The notes under the pieces are model-generated. The model was given only the letters and a program-made list of their open reading frames with translations, did no database searches and was not told where the DNA came from. A stretch of 31,744 nt of DNA from a virus, in the IMG/VR virus record IMGVR_UViG_3300010885_041112, positions 1 to 31,744 of that record. One strand, 5' to 3'. Of this stretch, positions 1 through 6,475 are shown in pieces. A program made the translations under genes and the position numbers. Within the stretch, counting starts at the first letter, position 1; every line of letters begins with the position of its first letter.

Positions 1-153
1 ACCATCGGTTGCTAAACCTTACAATCCCTTTTAGTCCCGTCACCGGGGTTATCTAATGACGCTAAGCCGCCAATACCGTTGACCTAATTCCTTGAGAGGG
101 GAAATGGTCTTATTCAAAGAACGTTGTCGGTTTTGAGTATTATCCGACTTTTT
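1..153 (-). ncRNA. Candidate structured non-coding RNA, leftward
   Basis: This stretch is clearly richer in G+C than its surroundings, and all three leftward frames are broken by stops, so it does not look coding. A strong Bacteroidetes-type promoter (160-190) points into it, with a predicted start near 152. The transcript can form GTCGG/CCGAC near its 5' end and a stem of CGTCA with TGACG further on, flanked by TTAG/CTAA. I could not match it to tmRNA, RNase P, 6S, tRNA or a group I intron core. It runs off the left edge, so the 3' end is unseen. Bases 191-283 are A/T-rich with no gene; they hold the -35 flank, a TATTTAT box and the 3' end of the next gene's spacer. Confidence 0.35.
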
Positions 154-159
154 GGACTA

Positions 160-190
160 CAAAGATATAAAACCTTTTTCATCCCGTCAA
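160..190 (-). promoter_or_regulatory. Bacteroidetes-type promoter driving the 1-153 transcript
   Basis: On the minus strand the -10 box TATCTTTG (167-160) matches the Bacteroidetes TAnnTTTG consensus. TTGAC (190-186) lies 18 nt upstream. A very good fit, with no protein-coding start downstream before the window edge. Confidence 0.6.
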
Positions 191-224
191 GTGTTTTTTT
201 GAAATTTTTTTTGGATTAGTTTTT

Positions 225-231
225 ATAAATA
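225..231 (-). promoter_or_regulatory. TATTTAT box upstream of the left-edge RNA
   Basis: Minus-strand TATTTATAAAAAC. It matches the box that precedes many operon starts here and may be a second, later promoter for the same leftward transcript. Position and sequence only; A/T-rich context makes chance matches possible. Confidence 0.25.
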
Positions 232-283
232 TTCCGTTAAATCCAAAAATCTCAATCAACACTACAAAATTATAAACTTTTTT

Positions 284-718
284 TCATTTTGTCAAGATGT
301 TTTTCAAAATTTCTTTGTTTTCTTGAAGACATTTGTAATGTAGTTGGTCAGCCAATACTCTAGCCTCAATCTCAAACGGATGATTTTTATACCCATGAGT
401 CTTATATAACCTCTTATACTTGGTAATAACAGGTTGCATAGAATGAACATATTCATGAATTATAGTTTGAATTAAATCACCCAACGTATTATGTAAGTTA
501 TACGACAATCCAATGATATTATCCTCGGGATCATACCACCCAAAAGTACGACTACCATCATTCTCAACACGACCCTTAATACAAAGGTGTGTTATCGGAC
601 TTTTTCTACGTCTATTAACTCCCAAGTTAACCTTACACCAATCAATTACCATCTCAGCAATCTTTTCAGTCCTTTTAATACCAATTCTCTTAACAGATGT
701 TGTAGGATTTATAATCAT
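284..718 (-). CDS. SprT-like zinc metalloprotease family protein
   Basis: A 144-residue protein with the zinc protease motif HEYVH at residues 88-92 (HExxH) and a downstream HPFEIEA segment (113-119) that could supply the third metal ligand. This pattern fits SprT-like or related small metallopeptidases; substrate unknown. The frame stays open to an ATG at 748, but that longer start would overlap the promoter -10 box at 723-730. The predicted transcript begins almost exactly at the ATG at 718, so I chose 718 and expect a leaderless or nearly leaderless mRNA. It lies alone, divergent from the transglycosylase gene. There is no signal peptide, so it should be cytoplasmic. Confidence 0.7.
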   Translation of the reverse strand: MIINPTTSVKRIGIKRTEKIAEMVIDWCKVNLGVNRRRKSPITHLCIKGRVENDGSRTFGWYDPEDNIIGLSYNLHNTLGDLIQTIIHEYVHSMQPVITKYKRLYKTHGYKNHPFEIEARVLADQLHYKCLQENKEILKNILTK

Positions 719-722
719 ACCA

Positions 723-754
723 CAAAGATAATGATAAAATCCGAACATACAAAA
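723..754 (-). promoter_or_regulatory. Bacteroidetes-type promoter of the SprT-like gene
   Basis: Minus strand TTTTG (754-750), exactly 19 nt, then TATCTTTG (730-723). This matches the TTTG / TAnnTTTG consensus known from Bacteroides and Flavobacterium. The predicted start site falls at about 716, on the ATG at 718. Confidence 0.7.
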
Positions 755-900
755 GTGTTAAAGACACATTTTCACAAAAACCCGATAAATCCACGTTAAC
801 CACATCAAAAACAACAAAAAACAGAAAATAACCAATAAAATGAAAAGTTAATGATATCTTAACAAGAAGTACAAAAGTTCATTTTATACAATTCTTTTTT

Positions 901-907
901 TATTTAT
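901..907 (+). promoter_or_regulatory. TATTTAT box before the transglycosylase gene
   Basis: TATTTATTGATATG lies 26 nt upstream of the ATG at 934, in a gene-free A/T-rich spacer. It fits the second promoter-like motif class in this window. No TAnnTTTG box is visible here. Confidence 0.35.
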
Positions 908-933
908 TGATATGACTAAACATTTTTTTACTT

Positions 934-1473
934 ATGAAAACACTTTTTACACTACTATTTTCATTTCTTTTTATTTCATTTTCTGTCGCAAAAACAAATA
1001 AACACTATGGAACAATAAAATCACAAAAACTCTACGAAAGTATTGAAAAGTACTCAGATGAGTATAACGTTCCCAAACACATCGCGTATAATATCGCATA
1101 CATGGAAACTGGTTATAGAGGACCGAACCATAATAACTACAACCCACACAGAAGATCAAGATGTGGAGCGGTAGGACCAATGCAAATCATACCCCGATAC
1201 GCAAAAAAGTTAGAAAAGAAAGTAACAAACAAAATTCTAATGTATGATATTGATAAGAATGTAAGAATATCAATGAAGATGTTAAAAATTCATTACTTAA
1301 AATATCGATCTTGGGATAAAGCGGTTGCCTGTTATCACAAAGGAAACCCAAAATCAAACAAATACTCAAGGTTTGTTACAACTAATTACGACTATGATCG
1401 TAAATGGCGTCGGTCCAAACGGATTGATTACCCGAAATGTGATACGACAGAAATAATATTAGCAAGTAAATGA
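934..1473 (+). CDS. Secreted SLT-type lytic transglycosylase
   Basis: A 179-residue protein with a clear signal peptide (Lys at 2, hydrophobic 4-17, likely cut after SVA near residue 19), so it is exported. The mature part has SLT lysozyme-fold landmarks: AYMETG with the catalytic Glu at 58, GAVGPMQI near residue 80, and ACYHKG near residue 130. Such enzymes cleave the glycan strand of peptidoglycan between MurNAc and GlcNAc. In a phage it may act in lysis or in opening the wall at entry; a signal peptide favours periplasmic lysis. It converges on the leftward lysis operon, with a shared hairpin terminator. The stop codon is the first base triplet of a TGAAAA repeat tract. Confidence 0.8.
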   Translation: MKTLFTLLFSFLFISFSVAKTNKHYGTIKSQKLYESIEKYSDEYNVPKHIAYNIAYMETGYRGPNHNNYNPHRRSRCGAVGPMQIIPRYAKKLEKKVTNKILMYDIDKNVRISMKMLKIHYLKYRSWDKAVACYHKGNPKSNKYSRFVTTNYDYDRKWRRSKRIDYPKCDTTEIILASK

Positions 1474-1520
1474 AAATGAAAATGAAAATGAAAATGAAAA
1501 TGAAAATGAAAATGAAAATG
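1471..1520. repeat. TGAAAA hexanucleotide microsatellite, eight units
   Basis: Eight perfect TGAAAA units followed by TG. The first TGA is the stop codon of the transglycosylase, so every second in-frame codon thereafter is a spare stop. Because units are 6 nt, slippage changes only the distance between the stop and the terminator hairpin. No other microsatellite of this length was seen in the window. Confidence 0.9.
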
Positions 1521-1540
1521 GGGGTCAGTGACCCCCATTT
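1516..1540. terminator. Bidirectional hairpin terminator between convergent genes
   Basis: A perfect 12-nt inverted repeat (AAATGGGGGTCA, one-base centre, TGACCCCCATTT) lies between the convergent transglycosylase and GIY-YIG genes. Five G:C pairs form the core. A/T arms supply short U-runs in both directions. Confidence 0.8.
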
Positions 1541-1543
1541 CTA

Positions 1544-2218
1544 TTAAACTAAATCATAAACTCTATAACGTTTTTTAATTCTATAACCATCTTTTTTAGC
1601 CATCCTAACTAAATTATCTTTAACTCCTAAATATTTTGCAAGTTCTTTAGAATTTATAAAAATTTTTTCATCATTAGTTTCTAAATCAACAACAATTAGT
1701 GGTTTTTTACTATTAGATATTTTTTGTTTATTCAAATACTCATCATTTAAGAATTTACCACCATAATTGGGATTATTAACGCCTTTACTAGCTTCAGATA
1801 TTTTTTTCAAGGAGTCTTCTGAATGTTTTTTACCAAAAAAACCATTATTCACACCTTTAGATTTATCTGACATTATTTTAATAGATTCCATTGAGTGTAT
1901 TTTTTTCTTATCATTGGTACTAGTATAGTGACAATTAAGACCATCAGTTACTGAATTAAAGAATTCCTGCCAATATCTTTCTCTTTCGTATAACAACTCC
2001 AAGTCACATAATTCTAAAATTGTAATTTTGTGTGACTCTTCACCATATTTACTCAATGAGTTGAATATTTTTCTTTGTCCCTTAATACGATTTTTATTGA
2101 GGTAGTAACTACATCTTATCTTCAAGTTAATTGCTTCTCCAATATAAATTTTATTGGTTGGTGAAGTTATCATATAGATACCTGACTCCTCGGGAAATTC
2201 TTTAATTTGTTCTTTCAT
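1544..2218 (-). CDS. GIY-YIG homing-type endonuclease
   Basis: A 224-residue protein. GIY appears at residues 14-16 (SGIYMI) and YIG near residue 25 (KIYIGEA), with the usual Arg (LKIRC) and a downstream Glu-rich helix (ERERYWQEFF). Next come two NUMOD3-like Asn/Gly motifs (NNGFFGKKHSE and NNPNYGGK), and then a C-terminal helix-turn-helix-like DNA-binding region (SKELAKYLGVKDNLVRMA). This is the layout of phage-borne, site-specific nicking or cutting nucleases such as the SegA/I-TevI group. It is free-standing, not in an intron. Its ATG overlaps the stop of the upstream lysis gene by one base (TAATG), so it is probably translated by re-initiation from the lysis transcript. Confidence 0.85.
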   Translation of the reverse strand: MKEQIKEFPEESGIYMITSPTNKIYIGEAINLKIRCSYYLNKNRIKGQRKIFNSLSKYGEESHKITILELCDLELLYERERYWQEFFNSVTDGLNCHYTSTNDKKKIHSMESIKIMSDKSKGVNNGFFGKKHSEDSLKKISEASKGVNNPNYGGKFLNDEYLNKQKISNSKKPLIVVDLETNDEKIFINSKELAKYLGVKDNLVRMAKKDGYRIKKRYRVYDLV

Positions 2219-2808
2219 TATTTAATGTCACTACTTTCAATTAAAGTATATGTGAATGAGTTAGAGTGTTTATCTCTAGCATTTCTCATAATACCCATAA
2301 ACTCATTAAAATCAATCTCTTTTTTAAACACCTGGCAACCTTCCGACCACGAGTTGATTAGAGTTGAGTCAACCCCAGCTTTATGAATGTTAATACCAAA
2401 AACCCCTTCTTGGATTTTGTTTTCATCGTATTGCATGTCTTTATCCGCATCACGATAAACTTTTACGTTCTTAGCCTGTCTTAACGCCTCATACTTACCT
2501 TGATGTAATCCAATCATGTGGGATCCTCTATATTGACCCTCAACCAATCTTGCAACACCTGCTGCGTTATGGTACTCTAACATCGCCTTTCTACCAGGAT
2601 CAGTGGTAATAACCCATTCATGGTATTTCCATTGACCTCCAAGTTTATATGATACTGTGATAGTATCATCAAACGCATTGGTAACTTTATCACCTGTTGC
2701 AGAATTTCTAACTCCAACGATATTAACATCGTAATCAGTATCAGAATCAAACCATTTATATCCTTTTGATTCAACCGCCTTTTGAATTTTCTCTCTACTG
2801 TACAACAT
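2218..2808 (-). CDS. L,D-transpeptidase (YkuD)-like peptidoglycan enzyme
   Basis: A 196-residue protein without a signal peptide. Its C-terminal half has the YkuD-type active-site layout: GINIH with His142, then SEGC with Ser155 and the putative nucleophile Cys158. The first 130 residues are not recognised. Known family members make or cut peptidoglycan cross-links. Directly downstream of a holin gene (TAATG overlap), the likeliest role is endolysin, released through the holin. This is inferred from context: a transpeptidase fold used as a lysin is plausible but unproven. An alternative is modification of the host wall during infection. Confidence 0.65.
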   Translation of the reverse strand: MLYSREKIQKAVESKGYKWFDSDTDYDVNIVGVRNSATGDKVTNAFDDTITVSYKLGGQWKYHEWVITTDPGRKAMLEYHNAAGVARLVEGQYRGSHMIGLHQGKYEALRQAKNVKVYRDADKDMQYDENKIQEGVFGINIHKAGVDSTLINSWSEGCQVFKKEIDFNEFMGIMRNARDKHSNSFTYTLIESSDIK

Positions 2809-3062
2809 TACCCTTCAGTCTCCTCATCTTTTTTAGGTTTTTTAGGTGCTGCAAAGTTATCCAACGATGTTCCAAATAAACATGCAATTGTAACATACTC
2901 TACCGCACTTACCAACTCAGCAGATGGTTTAATTTCTTCGTGAGAAAATGAATTAACAATCATAGTTCCTGCTAAAGCAAGAAAACCAATGAAAGCAATT
3001 ACTCTCTTTGAGCTCACATCACCAGATGCCGAACTCAACATTGATTTGAAAAATTTCTTCAT
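2808..3062 (-). CDS. Putative holin
   Basis: An 84-residue protein. It has a charged N-terminus, two hydrophobic segments (about residues 24-42 and 50-68), and a strongly charged Lys/Glu C-terminal tail. This is the size and layout of a two-helix phage holin, which forms holes in the inner membrane at a set time. It leads the operon holin, L,D-transpeptidase-like enzyme, GIY-YIG nuclease. AGGAT upstream of the ATG is one of the few Shine-Dalgarno-like sites in the window. A TATTTAT box lies 17 nt upstream. The identification rests on topology and neighbours, since holins share little sequence. Confidence 0.6.
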   Translation of the reverse strand: MKKFFKSMLSSASGDVSSKRVIAFIGFLALAGTMIVNSFSHEEIKPSAELVSAVEYVTIACLFGTSLDNFAAPKKPKKDEETEG

Positions 3063-3079
3063 AATATCCTGTTTTATGA

Positions 3080-3086
3080 ATAAATA
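3080..3086 (-). promoter_or_regulatory. TATTTAT box before the lysis operon
   Basis: Minus-strand TATTTATTCATAA, 17 nt upstream of the holin ATG. This is the only promoter-like signal between the Nudix gene end and the lysis operon. Confidence 0.4.
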
Positions 3087-3096
3087 TCTTCAAAAA

Positions 3097-3486
3097 TTAA
3101 ATTCTACTTAAAAAATCTATAAAGGATTGTGTCATAGGTCTCGGTAGATCATCCAAATCAAAAAACCCACACTCTGTGTGTTCAAATCCATCCTGAGCCA
3201 TATCTAAATCAATATCAATCATTTGATCAGATTCATGTAAAAACATATGAATAACTTTTTCAACCTCACCTCTAATAAAAATTCTTCCAAGATAAATAAC
3301 ATCTCCCTGTAAATCATATCCCGTTTCTTCAAAAAACTCTCTGAAGGCACCTTCAGGTGGTGATTCGTAATCTTCAACGTGACCCGATGGTATTGACCAA
3401 TAACCTCCAAGAGATTGACCCATAGATCTTTTACATAAAAGAATCTCATTTCCAACTTTATATATAATTCCCGCAATTTCTTCCAT
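3097..3486 (-). CDS. Nudix hydrolase
   Basis: A 129-residue single-domain protein. The Nudix box spans about residues 35-57: SGHVE at the start, then REFFEETGY with the metal-binding Glu cluster at 50, 53 and 54. Nudix enzymes hydrolyse nucleoside diphosphates linked to another group. Phage members may clear damaged nucleotides, cut dinucleoside polyphosphates, or decap NAD- or diphosphate-bearing RNA. The substrate cannot be read from sequence. The start codon is only 10 nt from the divergent DUF192 gene, so both promoters must overlap the opposite coding sequence or be extremely compact. Confidence 0.85.
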   Translation of the reverse strand: MEEIAGIIYKVGNEILLCKRSMGQSLGGYWSIPSGHVEDYESPPEGAFREFFEETGYDLQGDVIYLGRIFIRGEVEKVIHMFLHESDQMIDIDLDMAQDGFEHTECGFFDLDDLPRPMTQSFIDFLSRI

Positions 3487-3492
3487 ATTTAT
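3486..3492 (+). promoter_or_regulatory. TATTTAT box 4 nt before the DUF192 start
   Basis: CATATTTATAAGTATG occupies the whole gap between the divergent Nudix and DUF192 start codons. Used as a -10 box it would place the transcript start at or inside the ATG, implying a leaderless mRNA. Confidence 0.35.
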
Positions 3493-3496
3493 AAGT

Positions 3497-3856
3497 ATGT
3501 TATATCCAGTTAAAATAAGAATAAATGATCAGGTTTTCAAATGTGAAGTAAGACATTCAATGAGAGACCTGGAAAAAGGTATGATGGGTAAAAAATTCCC
3601 ATACCCTAATAATGGTATGTTTTTTATTATGCCCACTAAAAAAGAACAATCATTTTGGATGAAAAATTGTATCCAATCGTTGGATATCCTTTTCATATCA
3701 GGTAATAAAATAGCAACAATCCACAGAGATTGCCCTCCATGTGAAGAAGAACCCTGTAAAACCTACCAAGGATATGGTGGATTTGTCTTAGAATTAAATG
3801 GTGGTGCTTGTGATGAATACGGAATAAGTGAAGGTGATATAATTGAGATTATCTAA
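3497..3856 (+). CDS. DUF192 family protein
   Basis: A 119-residue protein matching the DUF192 core: RHSMRDLEKGMMG near residues 19-31, GMFFIM near 40, the hallmark SFWMKNC and SLDILFI at about 53-66, and a C-terminal GDIIEI. Cellular DUF192 proteins usually carry a signal peptide; this one does not. The molecular function of the family is unknown. The CPPCEEEPC insertion (near residues 78-87) could bind metal. It overlaps nothing, ends one base before the convergent ferritin-like gene, and lacks a visible terminator. Confidence 0.8.
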   Translation: MLYPVKIRINDQVFKCEVRHSMRDLEKGMMGKKFPYPNNGMFFIMPTKKEQSFWMKNCIQSLDILFISGNKIATIHRDCPPCEEEPCKTYQGYGGFVLELNGGACDEYGISEGDIIEII

Positions 3857-4225
3857 TTACTTCAGTGTCAATAGATATTTCAACTTATTGAACTCCGCCA
3901 TCATCTCATCTCTAATATTCAATAAATCACTATCCGTGGTTTCATAAACATCATTTAATGAAATTAAGAAATCCACACAAGAATTAACATAATCATCAAT
4001 ACTCAATTCATCAATATCAATAATCTCAATATTCATAACACCATCTGTTAATCTAGGTCTTCCATGTTTTCCCATACAAACCTCAACGAATTTATCAATT
4101 AAATCGTTCAATTCATCATAAATACCACCAAACGCTTGGTGTTGTGAATAACTTGTTGTTTGCCAATGCAACATTTTAACTTGTTGTTGCATCTTCATCA
4201 TATTTTCTATTATTTCTACTTGCAT
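3857..4225 (-). CDS. Ferritin/Dps-like helical phage protein
   Basis: A 122-residue all-helical protein. The N-terminal segment MLHWQTTSYSQHQAFGGIYD, followed by ELNDLIDKFVE, has the spacing of His, His, Asp and Glu seen in Dps/ferritin-like proteins (LHW..., H, D/E pairs). It resembles short ferritin-like proteins of unknown function found in phages. If metal is bound it could sequester iron or protect DNA, but only half of a normal ferritin four-helix set of ligands is obvious. It follows the 333-residue gene after 1 nt and is probably cotranscribed. Confidence 0.55.
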   Translation of the reverse strand: MQVEIIENMMKMQQQVKMLHWQTTSYSQHQAFGGIYDELNDLIDKFVEVCMGKHGRPRLTDGVMNIEIIDIDELSIDDYVNSCVDFLISLNDVYETTDSDLLNIRDEMMAEFNKLKYLLTLK

Positions 4226-4226
4226 A

Positions 4227-5228
4227 TTATATAAAATTAATTAGTTTACCAAAAAAGTCATCAATACCACCACCACTCTTTACTGGTGTTGTATCAATTT
4301 GAGTTGTTTGCGGTGTGGTTTCTATAGGTTTAGTTGTCTTACCACTCATTTCATCTTTAAATAATTGATCACCTTCTCGAGTGTTTGAAAATTCCTCCAT
4401 CTTCTCTTTAATCGTTTCTTCTCCGTATTTGTTAACAAGTTGTTCAGGTGTTGTAAATTTAGTAATTCCCATATAATCCAAGAATCTACCCCAAAACTTG
4501 GTTTTTAAAATCAACTTACTTAGTTGTGGATTTCTCCACCAACCAATATTTCTGAAAAATTTTGTTATTTTACCCATTTTATCAACATTAAAATCCCTAA
4601 ATAACCTAACTGAAGATGATGTTTTTCCAGCAACTGAAGCTTCTTTGGCTCCAGCAGTGAATAATTTAATCCAATCTGATATTAAATTGAAAAATCTACC
4701 TATCAATGGAATCCTTTTACCCTTTTCCAATAAATTTATAAGTGGTTGAGCCCATTTTGATGTACTATTGGCCAATGTTTTGACCGCTTTATCACCTTTA
4801 AGTATTTCATTTGCTACTTTTGTTGTTTTACCCGTAGCCATAGCGACTTCCAAACCTTTTACACCTTTACTAGCCATAGCATATCCTTTTATTGGTTTAG
4901 CTATCGCATCACCAATATATGGAATTGCTGAAATCATAGATAATATACCAAAGAATTTTTGACCTCTTGAGAAATATATCACACCATTAACCAAATCAAC
5001 AACACCTGTAGGATCAAATATCCCAATGACATCACCAGCTGTTTGAATCCAATCCATAGCACTTTCATTTAATTCGATAGTGTTATTAGGATATAAAATT
5101 TTTAAGTATTCAACAACTGCCAATTTAGCTTCATCATCAAATGATTCAACAATTTTTATAATTCTTGAATATTCATTGTTTTGGAACACTAAACTTTTCA
5201 TTTGTGATTCACTCAATTGTACATTCAT
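4227..5228 (-). CDS. Unknown protein with toxin-like hydrophobic segment and LSESQM tag
   Basis: A 333-residue basic protein. Residues 1-15 carry LSESQMKSLV, a tag also present in unrelated proteins here. Residues about 57-125 are a Gly/Pro-punctuated hydrophobic region (DVIGIFDPTGVVDLVNG, then SMISAIPYIGDAIAKP). That arrangement resembles the pre-toxin or membrane-insertion segments of polymorphic toxins. The middle is Lys-rich and helical with more amphipathic segments. The C-terminus has a Thr/Pro-rich linker and a short conserved-looking end (GGGIDDFFGKLI). I do not recognise the family. A virion protein delivered with the genome is one reading. A TATTTAT box lies 18 nt upstream. Confidence 0.6.
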   Translation of the reverse strand: MNVQLSESQMKSLVFQNNEYSRIIKIVESFDDEAKLAVVEYLKILYPNNTIELNESAMDWIQTAGDVIGIFDPTGVVDLVNGVIYFSRGQKFFGILSMISAIPYIGDAIAKPIKGYAMASKGVKGLEVAMATGKTTKVANEILKGDKAVKTLANSTSKWAQPLINLLEKGKRIPLIGRFFNLISDWIKLFTAGAKEASVAGKTSSSVRLFRDFNVDKMGKITKFFRNIGWWRNPQLSKLILKTKFWGRFLDYMGITKFTTPEQLVNKYGEETIKEKMEEFSNTREGDQLFKDEMSGKTTKPIETTPQTTQIDTTPVKSGGGIDDFFGKLINFI

Positions 5229-5246
5229 AAAAACATTTTATTTATA

Positions 5247-5253
5247 ATAAATA
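5247..5253 (-). promoter_or_regulatory. TATTTAT / TATAAATA box before the 333-residue protein gene
   Basis: Minus-strand GGTATTTATTATAAATAAAA contains both TATTTAT and the T4 late-type box TATAAATA, 10-18 nt before the ATG at 5228. Confidence 0.45.
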
Positions 5254-5262
5254 CCTATAAAA

Positions 5263-5285
5263 ACAAAAAAAGGGAATATCTTCCC
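5263..5285 (-). terminator. Intrinsic terminator after the 21-residue ORF
   Basis: Minus-strand GGGAA, loop GATA, TTCCC, then seven T and more T-rich sequence. It separates the acidic microprotein from the downstream gene and implies that the latter uses its own promoter. Confidence 0.7.
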
Positions 5286-5294
5286 ATCATTTTT

Positions 5295-5360
5295 TCACGA
5301 CTCAATGTCGTCTTCCGCATAAGCACCCTCATCTTCTTCGGGTTCATAATAGTTTTTCAT
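5295..5360 (-). CDS. Acidic 21-residue microprotein
   Basis: ATG at 5358-5360 and TGA at 5295. The peptide is MKNYYEPEEDEG followed by AYAEDDIES, with ten acidic residues out of 21. It has its own TATTTATAAATA box 11 nt upstream, and is bracketed by two intrinsic terminators. So it forms a complete small transcription unit of about 100 nt. That independent packaging argues for a real gene or small regulatory RNA rather than chance. No homologue is known to me. Confidence 0.45.
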   Translation of the reverse strand: MKNYYEPEEDEGAYAEDDIES

Positions 5361-5366
5361 ATTGTT

Positions 5367-5378
5367 TATTTATAAATA
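5367..5378 (-). promoter_or_regulatory. Palindromic TATTTATAAATA box
   Basis: A perfect 12-bp palindrome containing TATAAATA in both directions. Leftward it serves the 21-residue ORF. No rightward gene follows, since a terminator begins 3 nt away. The identical 12-mer recurs at 24339-24350. Confidence 0.5.
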
Positions 5379-5380
5379 CA

Positions 5381-5406
5381 AAAAAGTGGAACCGAAGTTC
5401 CACTTT
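5381..5406 (-). terminator. Intrinsic terminator with UUCG tetraloop
   Basis: Minus-strand AAGTGGAAC, loop TTCG, GTTCCACTT, then a T-run. The C(UUCG)G tetraloop is exceptionally stable. It ends the transcript of the 227-residue gene just upstream. Confidence 0.85.
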
Positions 5407-5416
5407 CCAATATTAA

Positions 5417-6100
5417 TTAAAAGTTAAAATAAACATCAACATCATCAACATCAACCATTTCTTCAGTGTTCCAACTATGTTCTATGTAATATTCTTTCTC
5501 TATAGTATCTATAGTGATTGTTCCTGAACTACCTTCATTTATTTCCCAACCACCATATTCTCTTTGTAATATTTTGTAGGCATATTCATAAAAAGCTACC
5601 ATATTACCACCTACACCATCAAAACGCCCTTCATCGTTTTCGTCAATATAACCACTATCACCACCACCACTATAAGTACAAGTAAAAATACCAACACCAC
5701 CTAATTTTTCTAAAACATCATCAGGTATGCTACCACTAGCCTCAGACTCTTCAGTTCCGTAATCTTGATATGCACCATCAAACCATACTTTTCTCTCATC
5801 TGGATTTATATATACATTAACTCTTGAATAAGAGTCAAAGTGTGTATCACTAAATATTTTATCGTGAAGTTCGCCATCTTCAAATAACTCAGATAAAATA
5901 ACATCAGTCTTAAAAATATTATCTTTTACAGTTTCACCATTTTTTGGAAACCAATGATTATCAACATACTCAGGAATATTTCCATCGTAAAAATCAATTT
6001 GACAATAAGCAACATCAACTCTTTTAACCATTTTCAAATAAAGAGCAAATCCCTCAAACGTTTTTCTATCGTTTTCATCCAAAGTAATTTTATATTTCAT
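5417..6100 (-). CDS. Unknown acidic protein with YSGGGDSGYI motif
   Basis: A 227-residue, strongly acidic protein. Residues near 143-153 read TYSGGGDSGYID, and the C-terminal third has YGGWEINEGSSGTI followed by beta-type segments. This recalls the uncharacterised DUF6878-type proteins with a GGGDSG motif, but I am unsure of the assignment. No catalytic residues are known. It ends at a UUCG terminator and follows the DUF6915-type gene after 21 nt. The acid-rich, tyrosine-rich surface suggests a soluble cytoplasmic protein. Confidence 0.6.
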   Translation of the reverse strand: MKYKITLDENDRKTFEGFALYLKMVKRVDVAYCQIDFYDGNIPEYVDNHWFPKNGETVKDNIFKTDVILSELFEDGELHDKIFSDTHFDSYSRVNVYINPDERKVWFDGAYQDYGTEESEASGSIPDDVLEKLGGVGIFTCTYSGGGDSGYIDENDEGRFDGVGGNMVAFYEYAYKILQREYGGWEINEGSSGTITIDTIEKEYYIEHSWNTEEMVDVDDVDVYFNF

Positions 6101-6121
6101 ATAATCTTTTAATATTAAATA

Positions 6122-6475
6122 TTAGTCTTCTATGTTTAAGTCCATTGTCCTGATCATCCACATAGGTTTTTGTTTATCCTCAAAAGCCTTAACCCATTCC
6201 TTTGCCGATGGTATATAATTGGAACAATCTTCCCTAACGTGTTGTTCCCCAACATATCTAGTATAAATAGTTTTACCATCAGAGTTAACAAAGGATTCTC
6301 CGAATACCTTTTGACACTCAAATATACCTTCACTATGATGACGAAATATCCTGTGATTAGAATGTCCCAACCATCCCTTGGTCTCATCAAACCAATTATG
6401 GATGTGGATATAATCTTCAACAGATCCACCAAACTTTTTTACAGAAGATTTAGCATGTAATAATGGATGTGCCAT
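6122..6475 (-). CDS. DUF6915-type protein
   Basis: A 117-residue protein starting MAHPLLHAKSSVKKFGG and containing IHNWFDETK, HRIFRHHSEGIFECQ and YVGEQHVREDC. This His-rich pattern is typical of DUF6915, a small family of unknown function in phages and bacteria. Clustered His and Glu residues (HRIFRHHSEGIFE, EQHVRED) suggest metal binding, by inference. The start is fixed by the conserved MAHPLLHA. It may be cotranscribed with the 227-residue gene downstream. Confidence 0.75.
   Translation of the reverse strand: MAHPLLHAKSSVKKFGGSVEDYIHIHNWFDETKGWLGHSNHRIFRHHSEGIFECQKVFGESFVNSDGKTIYTRYVGEQHVREDCSNYIPSAKEWVKAFEDKQKPMWMIRTMDLNIED

Noticed and set aside
1-56. Possible end of a rightward gene at the left edge
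   Set aside because: Only about 17 codons are open before a stop, with no recognisable residues; the GC-rich segment continues past it unchanged.
513-731. Rightward frame antisense to the SprT-like gene
   Set aside because: It is the mirror of a gene with a clear HEYVH motif and promoter; composition is hydrophobic noise.
718-748. Longer start for the SprT-like protein at 748
   Set aside because: The extra ten codons lie across the promoter boxes at 723-754, so transcripts would not include that ATG.
1470-1547. Short Met-Lys repeat frame over the TGAAAA tract
   Set aside because: Any TGAAAA repeat gives this frame; there is no promoter or start context. Kept only as a remark in a finding.
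3497-3856. Cold-shock or signal-peptide-bearing exported DUF192 protein
   Set aside because: The N-terminus is polar with no hydrophobic stretch, so export is not supported.
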